A stretch of DNA of 21,334 bases, from contig JAGBSL010000037.1 in the NCBI GenBank assembly GCA_017631875.1, forward strand, positions 1 through 21,334, in the 5' to 3' direction. The stretch comes from Bacteroidales bacterium (GTDB lineage Bacteria; Bacteroidota; Bacteroidia; Bacteroidales; UBA932). This document shows, in pieces, positions 1 to 9,190 of the stretch; the first letter of the stretch is position 1, and each line of letters opens with the position of its first letter. Under the pieces are notes generated by a model. That model did not search any database. It saw nothing but the letters and a program-made list of their open reading frames with translations, and was not told where the DNA came from. The position numbers and the translations under genes were made by a program.

Positions 1-809
1 CTACTATCATCGACCCTGCAACAAGCGAGAAGACTGCGGAATATGCTAACCTCCTTTATGAACTCCGCAAGAGCAAGGGCATGACTCCGGAAAAGGCTGC
101 CCAGCAGGTACTTGACCCTCTCTACTTCGGCTGCCTCATCATCAAGAGCGGCGACGCAGACGGCCAGATCAGCGGTGCCCTCTCAACAACAGGCGAGACT
201 CTCCGCCCAGCCCTCCAGATCATCAAGTGTGCCCCTGGCATCTCATGCGTCAGCGGTGCTATGCTCATGATCACTCAGACTCCTCAGTACGGTGAGAACG
301 GCGTTCTCGTAGTGGGCGACGTTGCGGTAACTCCAATGCCGGATGCTGCTCAGCTCGCACAGATCGCAGTCTGCACAGCTCAGACAGCAAAGAGCGTTGC
401 AGGTTTCGCTGATCCTAAGGTTGCAATGCTTTCATTCTCGACACTCGGTTCAGCAAAGCACGAGGTTGTTGACAAGGTTATCGAGGCAACCAAGCTTGCC
501 AAGGAGCTTGATCCAAGCCTCAAGATCGAGGGTGAGCTTCAGGCAGATGCTGCTCTCGTGCCATCTGTAGGCCAGAAGAAGGCACCAGGTTCAGAGATCG
601 CAGGTCATGCAAACGTGCTCGTATTCCCATGCCTCGAGGTTGGTAACATCGGTTACAAGCTCGTTCAGAGACTCGGCAACGCAGACGCTATCGGACCTAT
701 CCTCCAGGGTATCGCCCGTCCGGTAAACGACCTCAGCCGTGGCTGCTCAGTAGACGACATCTACAAGATGGTGGCAATCACAGCTTGCCAGGCAATGGAC
801 GCTAAGTAG
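1..809 (+). CDS. pta: Phosphate acetyltransferase, C-terminal part (5' end outside window)
   Basis: The enzyme interconverts acetyl-CoA plus phosphate and acetyl phosphate plus CoA in the cytoplasm, normally paired with acetate kinase. The reading frame is open at the left edge (first full codon at 3), so about 268 C-terminal residues of a protein usually near 330-340 are seen. Family signatures are visible in order: the segment around SGDADGQISGALSTTGETLR, then GDVAVTPMPDAAQLAQIA, LSFSTLGSAKHE, and the C-terminal block FPCLEVGNIGYKL...GPILQGIARPVNDLSRG. The ATG at 81 is internal, because homologous sequence continues upstream of it. The gene ends 20 nt before a strong terminator, so it closes its own transcription unit. 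Whether ack lies upstream cannot be seen here. Confidence 0.95.
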   Translation, partial: TIIDPATSEKTAEYANLLYELRKSKGMTPEKAAQQVLDPLYFGCLIIKSGDADGQISGALSTTGETLRPALQIIKCAPGISCVSGAMLMITQTPQYGENGVLVVGDVAVTPMPDAAQLAQIAVCTAQTAKSVAGFADPKVAMLSFSTLGSAKHEVVDKVIEATKLAKELDPSLKIEGELQADAALVPSVGQKKAPGSEIAGHANVLVFPCLEVGNIGYKLVQRLGNADAIGPILQGIARPVNDLSRGCSVDDIYKMVAITACQAMDAK

Positions 810-829
810 TCTAGAGCAAAAACATAGCG

Positions 830-879
830 AAAGTGCTCCTGATACCCCGAAATCCAAGGGGATCAGGAGCACTTTTCTT
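830..879 (+). terminator. Rho-independent terminator after pta
   Basis: The left arm is 830-843 plus CCCC at 845-848, with a bulged A at 844. It pairs perfectly with GGGG at 858-861 and 862-875 around a 9-nt loop. The 3' arm runs into a TTTTCTT tract. It lies 20 nt past the pta stop and separates pta from the ligA promoter. Confidence 0.9.
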
Positions 880-903
880 ATTAAAACGCGCCCGACTGAA
901 GCA

Positions 904-935
904 GTTGCAGAAATGGAAACGAATTTGTACCTTTG
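904..935 (+). promoter_or_regulatory. Bacteroidota-type promoter for the ligA-ispG run
   Basis: The -7 box TACCTTTG at 928-935 fits the Bacteroidota consensus TAnnTTTG exactly. A GTTG at 904-907, 20 nt upstream, fits the TTTG -33 element at 3 of 4 positions. Transcription would start near 942, giving a leader of only about 9 nt before the ATG at 951. This is the only clear promoter found by eye for the seven downstream plus-strand genes. Confidence 0.65.
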
Positions 936-950
936 AAGGTTAATTGTTTT

Positions 951-3041
951 ATGGAAAAGGCACAGGCAAATATAAGGATAAATGAGCTCAGGGACATTCT
1001 CGACGATGCCTCCAGAAGGTACTACGTCGAGAACATGCCGACAATGAGCGATTATGAGTTCGATATGCTCCTGAAAGAGCTCGAAGCTCTTGAGGCGGAG
1101 TACCCTGAACTGGTGACTCCGAACTCCCCTACGCAGAAGGTCGGAAGCGACTTGGCAGGCGTCAAGACGTCAAAGCGGAAAGGGGCTGAGCCGCGTAAGG
1201 AGTTCGAGCAGTATCCGCACCGATACCCTATGCTTTCCCTCGGAAACACATACGACATCAACGAAGTGCAGGCCTTTGCCGACAGAGCAGCTAAAGGAAT
1301 CCCTGTAGAAGAAACCGAGCAGGTGCCATTCTCATTCAGCTGCGAACTCAAGTTCGACGGCACGGCAATCTGCCTGACATATCAGAAAGGCAAACTCACC
1401 AGGGCGCTTACCCGTGGAGACGGAACAATCGGAGACGATGTAACAGAAAACGTAAAGCACATCAGCAATATCCCACAGACACTCCAAGGCACAGATTGGC
1501 CGGAAGAGTTCGAGATCAGAGGTGAGATATACATGCCTTGGGCAGCGTTCGACAGACTCAACCTTGAGCGCGAAAAAGACGAGGAGCAGCCTTTTGCCAA
1601 TCCTCGCAACGCGGCTTCGGGATCATTGAAGCTCATAGACAGCAGCATGGTCGCAAACCGTGGTCTGGAGTGCACGCTTTACCACATGCTGGGCGAAGAT
1701 CTGCCATACAGCACCCACGATGAAGCTCTCACAAAGGCTGCTCAATGGGGATTGCCGGTTTCTGACCTTAGAAAAGTATGCAAAAGCATAGAAGAGATAG
1801 AACAGTTCATAAACTACTGGGACACAGAACGTAAAACACTTCCGTTTGCAACTGATGGTATTGTAATAAAGGTCAATCAGATGCAATATCAGGAGGAATT
1901 GGGCTATACAGCCAAGTTCCCACGCTGGGCAGTTGCATACAAGTTCAAGGCAGAGCAGGCACTCACAAGACTTAACAGCATAGTCTATCAGGTAGGCCGT
2001 ACCGGAGCAGTGACTCCGGTCGCAAATCTGGAACCGGTGCTGCTTAGCGGAACCATCGTAAAGAGAGCATCTCTGCACAACGCTGACCAGATGGAGATAC
2101 TCGATATCCACGTCGGTGACTACGTATACGTGGAAAAAGGAGGAGAAATCATCCCGAAGATCACAGGCGTCGAACTGTCCCAAAGACCTGCCGACGCTGA
2201 ACTCCCCCACTTCCCGACTACATGCCCGGACTGCGGAGCAACTCTCGTCAGGGACGAGCAGGAAGCAAAGGCATTCTGCCCTAACCAGTCCGGCTGCCCT
2301 ACACAGATCAAGGGAAAACTGGTACACTTTCTCAGCCGCAAGGCCATGAATGTGATTGCCGGTGACGCGACCATAGAGCAGTTATACAACAAGGGACTAG
2401 TATGGAATCCGGCAGACTTCTACGAACTCGAAAAGGAACATCTGCTTGGTCTGGACGGCTGGAAGGACCGTGCGGCAGAGCGCTTCCTCAAGAGTCTTGA
2501 AGAGTCGAAGAAGACTCCGTTTGAAAAGGTTCTTTTTGCCCTTGGAATAAGGCACGTCGGCGAAACGACAGCAAAATCAATGGCAAGACACTTCAAGAAC
2601 ATTGATGCAATGGCAACAGCAAGCCGGGAGGATCTTCTTGCAGTGGACGATATAGGAGAAGTAATTGCTGACAGCGTGCTGGCATATTTTGCAGATGGCG
2701 TGAATACAGATACGATCGACCGTCTGAAGGCAGCAGGACTGAGATTCGAGGTCGAGAAGGAGGCCGAGGCATTGTCAGAGACCCTCAAGGGTATGACAAT
2801 CGTCATTTCCGGAAACTTCAGCATTTCGCGCGACCAGATGAAGGCGCTGATTGTCGCACACGGCGGAAAGAACAGCGGCAGCGTCAGCGGCAAGACAGCC
2901 TTCCTGCTTGCAGGAGAAAAGGCCGGTCCGGAGAAGTTGAAGAAGGCCGAGAGCTTGGGAGTGAGGATCATCACGGAAAAGGAGTTCATGGAGGAGATCC
3001 TTCACGAGATTCCCGACAATTTTAAAGAAACATTATTTTAA
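951..3041 (+). CDS. ligA: NAD-dependent DNA ligase LigA
   Basis: LigA seals nicks in duplex DNA using NAD+ during replication and repair. The protein is 696 aa, the usual length. Visible parts in order are the Ia domain with the YYVENMPTMSDYEFD segment (about residues 24-38), the adenylation motif KFDG with its nucleophilic lysine near 134, the OB-fold, a four-cysteine zinc site (CPDCG...CPNQSGCP), helix-hairpin-helix repeats, and a C-terminal BRCT domain beginning near LKGMTIVISGNF. I chose the ATG at 951. An in-frame TTG at 933 would add six residues but lies inside the -7 promoter box. It is the first gene of the plus-strand run, with a 12-nt gap to the next gene. No key residue appears missing. 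Confidence 0.97.
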   Translation: MEKAQANIRINELRDILDDASRRYYVENMPTMSDYEFDMLLKELEALEAEYPELVTPNSPTQKVGSDLAGVKTSKRKGAEPRKEFEQYPHRYPMLSLGNTYDINEVQAFADRAAKGIPVEETEQVPFSFSCELKFDGTAICLTYQKGKLTRALTRGDGTIGDDVTENVKHISNIPQTLQGTDWPEEFEIRGEIYMPWAAFDRLNLEREKDEEQPFANPRNAASGSLKLIDSSMVANRGLECTLYHMLGEDLPYSTHDEALTKAAQWGLPVSDLRKVCKSIEEIEQFINYWDTERKTLPFATDGIVIKVNQMQYQEELGYTAKFPRWAVAYKFKAEQALTRLNSIVYQVGRTGAVTPVANLEPVLLSGTIVKRASLHNADQMEILDIHVGDYVYVEKGGEIIPKITGVELSQRPADAELPHFPTTCPDCGATLVRDEQEAKAFCPNQSGCPTQIKGKLVHFLSRKAMNVIAGDATIEQLYNKGLVWNPADFYELEKEHLLGLDGWKDRAAERFLKSLEESKKTPFEKVLFALGIRHVGETTAKSMARHFKNIDAMATASREDLLAVDDIGEVIADSVLAYFADGVNTDTIDRLKAAGLRFEVEKEAEALSETLKGMTIVISGNFSISRDQMKALIVAHGGKNSGSVSGKTAFLLAGEKAGPEKLKKAESLGVRIITEKEFMEEILHEIPDNFKETLF

Positions 3042-3053
3042 GAACATAAAATT

Positions 3054-3416
3054 ATGAAAGCAGGAGATAAGTTTGTATTAAACCGCGTGGTTGCGGACAA
3101 TGAGACAGCAGAAGTACTTGGTTCAGGCGGTCTGCCCGTTTATGCAACACCGGCGATGATTTGCCACATGGAACTTTCAGCATACAGCCTTGCAGCAGAG
3201 CATGGCCATGCGACAGTAGGTACAAAGGTGAACATAAGCCATCTGAGAGCATGCAAGGTCGGCACAGCCGTGACTATTACTGCTGAACTGACTGAAGTTG
3301 ACGGCAGAAGACTTGAGTTCGACATCAAGGTTGAAGACGAGAAAGGCCTTCTTGGCGAAGGCACACATCAGCGCTACATCATCGATCCTGAAAGATTCAT
3401 GGCGAAATTAGGATAA
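3054..3416 (+). CDS. Hotdog-fold acyl-CoA thioesterase, FlK (fluoroacetyl-CoA thioesterase)-like
   Basis: This 120-aa protein matches the FlK-like hotdog thioesterase family. The recognisable pattern is a central helix segment ATPAMICHMELSA, then GTKVNISHL, a long strand TAVTITAELTEVDGRRLEFDI, and a terminal GEGTHQRYII. Thr32, Glu40 and His63 sit where the FlK catalytic Thr, Glu and His are expected; this is my alignment by eye. The family hydrolyses small acyl-CoA esters. Fluoroacetyl-CoA itself is unlikely as the natural substrate in a gut-type anaerobe, so the substrate is unknown. Its TAA stop overlaps the next ATG by one base, suggesting translational coupling to the YihY-family gene. 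Confidence 0.8.
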   Translation: MKAGDKFVLNRVVADNETAEVLGSGGLPVYATPAMICHMELSAYSLAAEHGHATVGTKVNISHLRACKVGTAVTITAELTEVDGRRLEFDIKVEDEKGLLGEGTHQRYIIDPERFMAKLG

Positions 3417-4342
3417 TGAAAAGATTAAAGGGAAAGACAAAAAGGCTGAAGAGCTTCTTCAGCGAGGAAATCTGGGATCTGGAATTGGAGGAACTGTCCA
3501 AGGCCAAGGCCCGTTTCATCAAATACGTCAAAGTCGCCATCATTACGGCAAAGACCTATGCCCAGCAGAAGATTGGCCCTCAGGCCGTTGCGCTCAGCTA
3601 TCTGAGCGTCATGGCTCTGGTGCCATTCCTTGCCATAGTCTTCGCCATCACAGGCGGTCTGGGCGTGGACGGCCTTCTGAAGGAATTCATGTATTCCAAC
3701 TTCAGCACCAATCAGGGCGTGATCGACACCGTTCTGTCTTTCTCTCAAAATATCATAGACACGGCAAGAAGCGGATGGATGGGTTTCCTGAATGCCCTGC
3801 TCTTCCTGTGGATCATTTACAGACTCATGGCGGGAGTTGAATCGGCTTTCAATAACGTGTGGAAGGTAAACGGTAACAGAAGCCTTGTCAGAAGGCTGTC
3901 ATATTATCTTCTGATCCTCATCCTCTCCCCTTTCGTGATCCTCGTCCTCTTCTCCGGATCATTCGTTTACACGAACCTTCTCGAGTACATGGGACTGAAC
4001 ATCGAAGAATTTACATTCATAAAGAAGCTGCTTTCATGGCTCCTGTTCGTTGCAGTTGCTGCACTTACGTTCTCAGCAATGTACAAGTTCATACCTAAGT
4101 ACAAGGTAGAATATGGAGTGGCTTTCAGAGCGGCGGTCTTTGCAGCCGTAGCTTTTACAGGAATGCAGTTCCTCTACCTTGAGACACAGCTCCTGGTTAC
4201 CCGCCTGAACGGTGTGTATGGTACATTTGCTGCAATTCCGCTCTTTATGGTATGGCTTAACATAAGCTGGAACATAATCCTCATGGGAGCCGAGCTCTCA
4301 TATGCATTCCAGCACGTAGATAATTATAACCTAGACGATTAG
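3416..4342 (+). CDS. YihY/virulence factor BrkB family inner-membrane protein
   Basis: This 308-aa polytopic membrane protein has about six hydrophobic segments, near residues 57-82, 121-140, 162-187, 204-224, 235-255 and 272-298. The C-terminal stretch YGTFAAIPLFMVW followed by NIILMGAELSYA is the characteristic YihY/BrkB block. The N-terminus is basic and cytoplasmic. The family was once annotated as ribonuclease BN in error. More recent work on members of this and related families points to envelope or lipid transport roles, but nothing here fixes a substrate. The gene overlaps the thioesterase stop by 1 nt and is followed after 5 nt by rel. Confidence 0.88.
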   Translation: MKRLKGKTKRLKSFFSEEIWDLELEELSKAKARFIKYVKVAIITAKTYAQQKIGPQAVALSYLSVMALVPFLAIVFAITGGLGVDGLLKEFMYSNFSTNQGVIDTVLSFSQNIIDTARSGWMGFLNALLFLWIIYRLMAGVESAFNNVWKVNGNRSLVRRLSYYLLILILSPFVILVLFSGSFVYTNLLEYMGLNIEEFTFIKKLLSWLLFVAVAALTFSAMYKFIPKYKVEYGVAFRAAVFAAVAFTGMQFLYLETQLLVTRLNGVYGTFAAIPLFMVWLNISWNIILMGAELSYAFQHVDNYNLDD

Positions 4343-4347
4343 CAGGT

Positions 4348-6534
4348 ATGGGAAAGATATCTGAGTTCAATCAGCATGACTATGAGGTCATAGCACGAGA
4401 ATATGCCGACCTGAAGGAGGCGGCACGCAAGAGATGCCCCGATCAGTCCGAACTGGACATGATCCAGAAGGCTTTTGATTTCGCCAACGAAGCTCACAAG
4501 GGAGTCAGAAGACGTTCTGGAGAGCCTTATATACTCCATCCGATAGCGGTTGCAAAAATTGTCGTCAGCAATATCGGACTTGGATACAAGTCCATCATCG
4601 CTGCCCTTCTGCACGATGTCGTGGAAGACACAGACTACACCGTAGATGACCTCAGAAGTCTTTTCGGAGACAAGGTAGCGACCCTTGTGGAAGGACTCAC
4701 CAAGATCAAGACTGTGCTTGACAACGAAGACAAGGCTGTCAAGAAGAGCATGCAGGCTGAAAACTTCAAGCGTATCCTTCTTACGCTCAATGATGACGTG
4801 CGCGTTGTCCTTATCAAGCTTGCAGACCGTCTGCACAACGTCAGGACGATCGAGTTCATGCCGGAACATAAGAGGGACAAGATCCTCAGCGAGACGATGA
4901 TCGTGTTCATTCCTCTCGCCCACAGGCTCGGTCTTTACAGCATCAAGTCCGAAATGGAGGACATCTGGCTCAGATACAAGGAACCGGATGCGTTCAACCA
5001 GATATCGGAGCAGATCAACAGGAACGTGATCGACAAAGATAAGAAGATCAATGAGTTCATCGCTCCTATAGACCAGGCTCTCAAGGCCGCCGGCTTCGGA
5101 TTTGAAATCAAGAAGAGGGTCAAGACCCCATACTCTATATGGAAAAAGATGCGTACTAAAGGCGTCAGCTTTGACCAGATATATGACCTTTACGCAGTAC
5201 GCATCATATTCGATGCAACCAGGTCAAAGGAGTCGGAGCGTGCACAGTGCTTCCATATCTTCTCTTTGATTACAGGTCTATATGCATACAAGGAAGACCG
5301 CGTCCGTGACTGGGTGAACCATCCTAAGAACAACGGATACGAGGCTCTGCACTGTACTCTGATGAGCCACGCCGGAATCTGGGTAGAGGTCCAGATCCGC
5401 AGCGAAAGGATGAATGAGATCGCGGAGAAAGGTATCGCGGCCCACTGGGCATACAAGAAGGAAGGCGTCGTGACCGAAAGCGAGAGCGAGATGGACAAGT
5501 GGATCACAAAGGTGAAGGACATCCTTCTGAGCCCTGACGTGACTGCTCTCGACCTGCTTGACATGATCCACAACGACCTGATTACCACTGACATCATGGT
5601 CTTCACACCTAAAGGTGAGCAGAAAAGCATCGAAAAGGGATCTACAGCTCTTGATTTTGCTTACGCCATCCATTCGGAGATCGGCAATAAGGCGATCGCG
5701 GCAAAGGTCAACTTCAAGCTCGCTCCCCTTTCGTATGTGCTCAAGACCGGTGACCAGGTCGAGATCATCACTGCAGAAAACGAGAATCCAAAGCGCGAAT
5801 GGCTGCAGTTCGTAAAGACCTCAAAGGCAAGAAAGTTCATTCTCGAGTACCTGAAGACACAGCGCCAGACTACTGAGAAGCATGGTAAGCACATGCTTGA
5901 AGTTGCACTCCTGGAGATAGACAAGACATTGACTGACAAGGTGATAAAGTCCCTCATGGAAGAGTTCGACATCTTCGACACCAAGCCTGAGGAGATGTAT
6001 TACAAGATCGGAAACGGAGAGATCAGCCTTGAAGGCCTCTCTGAAAAACTCAAGAAATACCACGGCATCAACAGAGAGTCGTTCTTCGTCATCAAGGACT
6101 CTGACAGCAACCAGAAATACATCCTGGCATCATGCTGTACGCCGATCATGGGAGAAAGCGTAATCGGCTTCAGAGATTCGGACGGAGTCATTACCGTACA
6201 TACCCGCACATGTCCTAACGCGAACAACCTGGCAGCAAAGTTCGGTGACCAGATCGTTGCAGTGAAATGGGACAAGGATGCGAACTCAGGAAGCACTTAT
6301 CTTGCCCGCGTATCCCTCAAGGGTACCGACAGGATGGGCATGATCAACGATATAACCCGAATTACCTCAAAGGTTCTCGGAGTGAACATCAGAAGATTCA
6401 ACCTTGGTGCTGAAGACGGTATATTCGATGGATTCATAGACCTATATGTCCATGATATAGAGGAGCTTGAGAGATACATCTCACGCCTGCGCAAGATAAA
6501 GGGCATCGACAGCGTCGTGAAGACAGACCTATAA
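4348..6534 (+). CDS. Bifunctional (p)ppGpp synthetase/hydrolase, Rel/SpoT family
   Basis: The enzyme makes and degrades the stringent-response alarmone (p)ppGpp. At 728 aa it is a full-length long RSH protein. The N-terminal HD hydrolase is intact by eye: HP at 64-65, HDVVED at 89-94 and ADRLHNVRT near 159-167. The synthetase domain has YDLYAVRIIF (about 279-288), NNGYEALH (328-335) and EVQIRSERM with the expected catalytic Glu near 348. A TGS domain follows (about 414-475, VFTPKGE...GSTALDFAYAIHS). Then come a conserved Cys-Cys region (ASCCTPIMGESVIGF) and a C-terminal ACT domain. Both active sites look functional, so a bifunctional enzyme is inferred. It sits 5 nt after the YihY-family gene and 11 nt before a lipoprotein gene, making ppGpp metabolism co-transcribed with envelope genes. 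Confidence 0.96.
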   Translation: MGKISEFNQHDYEVIAREYADLKEAARKRCPDQSELDMIQKAFDFANEAHKGVRRRSGEPYILHPIAVAKIVVSNIGLGYKSIIAALLHDVVEDTDYTVDDLRSLFGDKVATLVEGLTKIKTVLDNEDKAVKKSMQAENFKRILLTLNDDVRVVLIKLADRLHNVRTIEFMPEHKRDKILSETMIVFIPLAHRLGLYSIKSEMEDIWLRYKEPDAFNQISEQINRNVIDKDKKINEFIAPIDQALKAAGFGFEIKKRVKTPYSIWKKMRTKGVSFDQIYDLYAVRIIFDATRSKESERAQCFHIFSLITGLYAYKEDRVRDWVNHPKNNGYEALHCTLMSHAGIWVEVQIRSERMNEIAEKGIAAHWAYKKEGVVTESESEMDKWITKVKDILLSPDVTALDLLDMIHNDLITTDIMVFTPKGEQKSIEKGSTALDFAYAIHSEIGNKAIAAKVNFKLAPLSYVLKTGDQVEIITAENENPKREWLQFVKTSKARKFILEYLKTQRQTTEKHGKHMLEVALLEIDKTLTDKVIKSLMEEFDIFDTKPEEMYYKIGNGEISLEGLSEKLKKYHGINRESFFVIKDSDSNQKYILASCCTPIMGESVIGFRDSDGVITVHTRTCPNANNLAAKFGDQIVAVKWDKDANSGSTYLARVSLKGTDRMGMINDITRITSKVLGVNIRRFNLGAEDGIFDGFIDLYVHDIEELERYISRLRKIKGIDSVVKTDL

Positions 6535-6545
6535 ACAGATTGCAG

Positions 6546-8339
6546 ATGAAAAAGTTTCTAAGCAGATTCTTCCCAATAATTCCGGTATCCATAATTCTCG
6601 GAATGACAATATTCTCGCATTCATGCGCGAATACTACAACTCCTCCTACCGGCGGACCGAAGGACACTATCCCTCCGGTCATCACAGAAATATACCCTGT
6701 GATGGGCCAGACTCAGGTTCCTACACACAAGACACAGTTGAAGATCATGTTCAACGAGTATGTTACTGTGAAAGACCCGAAGAGTCTCTTCCTGTCCCCT
6801 CCTCTTGAGAAGGCACCTAAGTTCAAGCTCAAGGGAAAGGGAGTGGTCGTTTATTTCGAAAGCGATCTTGACTCCAACAAGACATACACTCTCGACCTCA
6901 CCAACGCCATCGGTGACAACAACGAGGGCAATATGTTCCCGGGATTCACATTGGTATTCTCTACCGGTGACGTGATTGATACCATGATGGTAACCGGTAT
7001 CGTTCAGGACTGCAACTCACTGAAGCCTCTCAAAGGCGCGACTGTGATGCTTTATAAGGACCATGCTGACTCAGCAGTCTTCTTGAAGAGACCTGATGCT
7101 GCAGTGAAGACTGATGAATGGGGATTCTTCTGTCTCCGAAACATCCAGGACACGGTATACAGGATGTACGCGATCATTGACGACAACAACAATAACAAGT
7201 ATGATCCTGAGACAGAAAAAATTGCATTCATCGATTCACTCTTCAAGCCTGTAAAGTACGTCATTGACAGTTTGCCTGAACTCCAGAAATACGATATGAA
7301 GGACACCGTGAACTGCCTTGCTCGTGAGACAGAAGTCGAGCTCAACATATTCAAGGAGAAGCCTTCAAAGCAGATGATCGTCAACAAGGAGCGCGTCGGT
7401 GAGCGTACGGCTTACATTACCTTCATGGCGCCGTATGCACAGATCGACTCCATCTGGGTCAGGGACGTTCCTGCAGAAAATCTGATAACCCAGTTCAACA
7501 TCATGCAGGACAGTCTCGAGATCTGGGTCAACGATCCGAGACCACAGCCTGATACCATGTTCCTTAATGTCAGGTATCTGAAGACGGATACCCTTGGAAT
7601 GCTCAATCCGTTCACGGAGGAAATAAAGCTTCTCAAGCCGAAGAAGACTGCTGGAAAGAGTTCAGCAAGAGACATCAAAAAGGAGGATACGCTTGCTGTA
7701 TTTACGTTAGAGGCAAAACCTGAGACCGTAGAGCAATACGGATTTACAATAGAGTTCGCTTATCCGCTTGTGGAGTCTGCATTTGACTCTCTCGCCTTCC
7801 GCTATGTAAACCCTCGTCAGCAGGAAAGCATCGGCAAATACACCTACACCCAAGACTCGCTCAATCTTAGGAAATACGTCATAACACCGACCGAGAAACT
7901 ACAGCCGGGATATGAATACTTCCTTAAGGTGCCGCATCGCAAGTTCCGCGACATCAACGGATTCTATAATGACAGTTCTGAGGTAAAGGTTACACTTCCT
8001 AATGACGACAAGCTGAGTACACTGTTCCTGAACCTTTCAAATGTCCATAACAAATACATCGTTGATCTGCTGAATGAGAAGAGGGACAAGGTTCTCAGAC
8101 AATATATTGTCGATGCTGACCAGATCCTGACATTCCCATACCTTAAGGCAGGAAAATACTCTATCAGAATTACTGAGGACCTGAACAGGAATGGCATTGT
8201 CGACACAGGAATCCTGCTGGAAAGGAAGCAGCCGGAGAAAGTCATGTTCTATAAGCTTGAAGACGGCACATTCCTTATCGAGGTTCCGGAAATGATGGAG
8301 ATAGAGCAGAATCTTGATGTCCAGGCTATGTTCGAGTAG
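6546..8339 (+). CDS. Ig-like (Big_5/SbsA-type) domain lipoprotein
   Basis: This is a 597-aa exported protein. The N-terminus MKKFLSRFFP followed by a hydrophobic core and SHSC (Cys27) looks like a Bacteroidota lipoprotein signal, although the lipobox is weak. The first folded unit (about 40-140: PPVITEIYPVMGQ...IMFNEYV...TYTLDLTNAIGDNNEGN) resembles Ig-like Big_5/SbsA domains. A second unit (about 143-235) looks like a carboxypeptidase-regulatory-type beta sandwich and ends in an Asp/Asn-rich loop DDNNNNKYD. A similar loop, DLNRNGIVD, lies near the C-terminus; both could bind calcium. I use the ATG at 6546 rather than the in-frame TTG at 6540. A cell-surface or periplasmic structural role is inferred. 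It lies 2 nt before the beta-barrel gene. Confidence 0.8.
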   Translation: MKKFLSRFFPIIPVSIILGMTIFSHSCANTTTPPTGGPKDTIPPVITEIYPVMGQTQVPTHKTQLKIMFNEYVTVKDPKSLFLSPPLEKAPKFKLKGKGVVVYFESDLDSNKTYTLDLTNAIGDNNEGNMFPGFTLVFSTGDVIDTMMVTGIVQDCNSLKPLKGATVMLYKDHADSAVFLKRPDAAVKTDEWGFFCLRNIQDTVYRMYAIIDDNNNNKYDPETEKIAFIDSLFKPVKYVIDSLPELQKYDMKDTVNCLARETEVELNIFKEKPSKQMIVNKERVGERTAYITFMAPYAQIDSIWVRDVPAENLITQFNIMQDSLEIWVNDPRPQPDTMFLNVRYLKTDTLGMLNPFTEEIKLLKPKKTAGKSSARDIKKEDTLAVFTLEAKPETVEQYGFTIEFAYPLVESAFDSLAFRYVNPRQQESIGKYTYTQDSLNLRKYVITPTEKLQPGYEYFLKVPHRKFRDINGFYNDSSEVKVTLPNDDKLSTLFLNLSNVHNKYIVDLLNEKRDKVLRQYIVDADQILTFPYLKAGKYSIRITEDLNRNGIVDTGILLERKQPEKVMFYKLEDGTFLIEVPEMMEIEQNLDVQAMFE

Positions 8340-8341
8340 AT

Positions 8342-9190
8342 ATGAATATGAAAAGACTAATATATATAATGGTAGGCCTGCTGGCCTACTGCACATATGC
8401 CCAGGCACAGACAGACGAAATGATTGTGCTGGACGTTGATTCCATCACGGACGAGCAGCTGGACACCATAAACGTAAAGAAGAAGCTGTTCATCAACGAT
8501 TATTCCATGTTAGGCATCCAATATGGCGCCGGTCTCAGCCAGGTCATGTGGAATCCAAGCCAGAAGCAGGATTTCCTGTTCTCCCCTGTCAATGTCGGAG
8601 TAACTTTCACGACCTACCAGAAGATGTTCGGATACATGCCTTACTTCGGTTTCCAGGCCGGTATCTTCTACGCTAAAGAAGGATATCAGTTTGAATATAA
8701 TGAAGACAAGGATTATATATATAGAATAGAAGGGGCAGAAAAAGCTGTATTGGATGTAATTGAGGTTCCCCTTCTTTTTCAGTTCCATATTGACATGTGG
8801 AACTTCAAGATCATGGCCCAAGTCGGATGCTACGGAGGTTACAGGCTTGGTATAGAGAGGTTCCCGGGCAAGACAGGTCACGTGAGCGATGAGCTAAGGT
8901 ACTCCTTCAAAGATACTGACAGGAGAATGGACTACGGAATCAAGGGTGGAGCCGGATTTGCATTGGTATTCGAGCCTGTAGAACTCCACTTCATGGCATC
9001 ATACAAGCACTCGCTTGCATCTCTCTATGAACCGGATTATTACAGCGAATACTACTACAGATATGCATATCCTCAGAATATAGTTCTTTCAGTCGGAGCT
9101 CATTTCCATATCACAAAGAGAACAGGAAAGACCAAGGCTGAGATCAAGAAGATGGCTAAGGATATGGTATATAATAACGGTAATCAGTGA
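8342..9190 (+). CDS. Outer-membrane beta-barrel protein (PorT/OMP_b-brl-like)
   Basis: The 282-aa protein begins with a typical signal peptide (basic MNMKR, hydrophobic core, AQAQ cleavage region about residues 20-23). The body alternates polar and hydrophobic residues with many aromatics and glycines (for example YGAGLSQVMW, MPYFGFQAGIFYAKEGYQF, GCYGGYRLGIERF, GIKGGAGFALVFEP), as in small Bacteroidota beta barrels of the PorT/OMP_b-brl_2 type. The C-terminus continues past the last strand into a basic tail instead of ending in Phe. The function is unknown. A second in-frame ATG lies at 8348. Its TGA stop overlaps the ispG ATG by one base. Confidence 0.72.
   Translation: MNMKRLIYIMVGLLAYCTYAQAQTDEMIVLDVDSITDEQLDTINVKKKLFINDYSMLGIQYGAGLSQVMWNPSQKQDFLFSPVNVGVTFTTYQKMFGYMPYFGFQAGIFYAKEGYQFEYNEDKDYIYRIEGAEKAVLDVIEVPLLFQFHIDMWNFKIMAQVGCYGGYRLGIERFPGKTGHVSDELRYSFKDTDRRMDYGIKGGAGFALVFEPVELHFMASYKHSLASLYEPDYYSEYYYRYAYPQNIVLSVGAHFHITKRTGKTKAEIKKMAKDMVYNNGNQ

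Noticed and set aside
933..950. Upstream TTG start for ligA
   Set aside because: It lies within the TACCTTTG promoter box, and the ATG at 951 gives the normal family N-terminus.
1623..2327. 234-codon open frame antisense to ligA
   Set aside because: It is a shadow of the strongly conserved ligA frame and its translation has no recognisable features.
9187..9189. GTG start for ispG
   Set aside because: The ATG immediately after it, overlapping the previous TGA by one base, is the more likely start.
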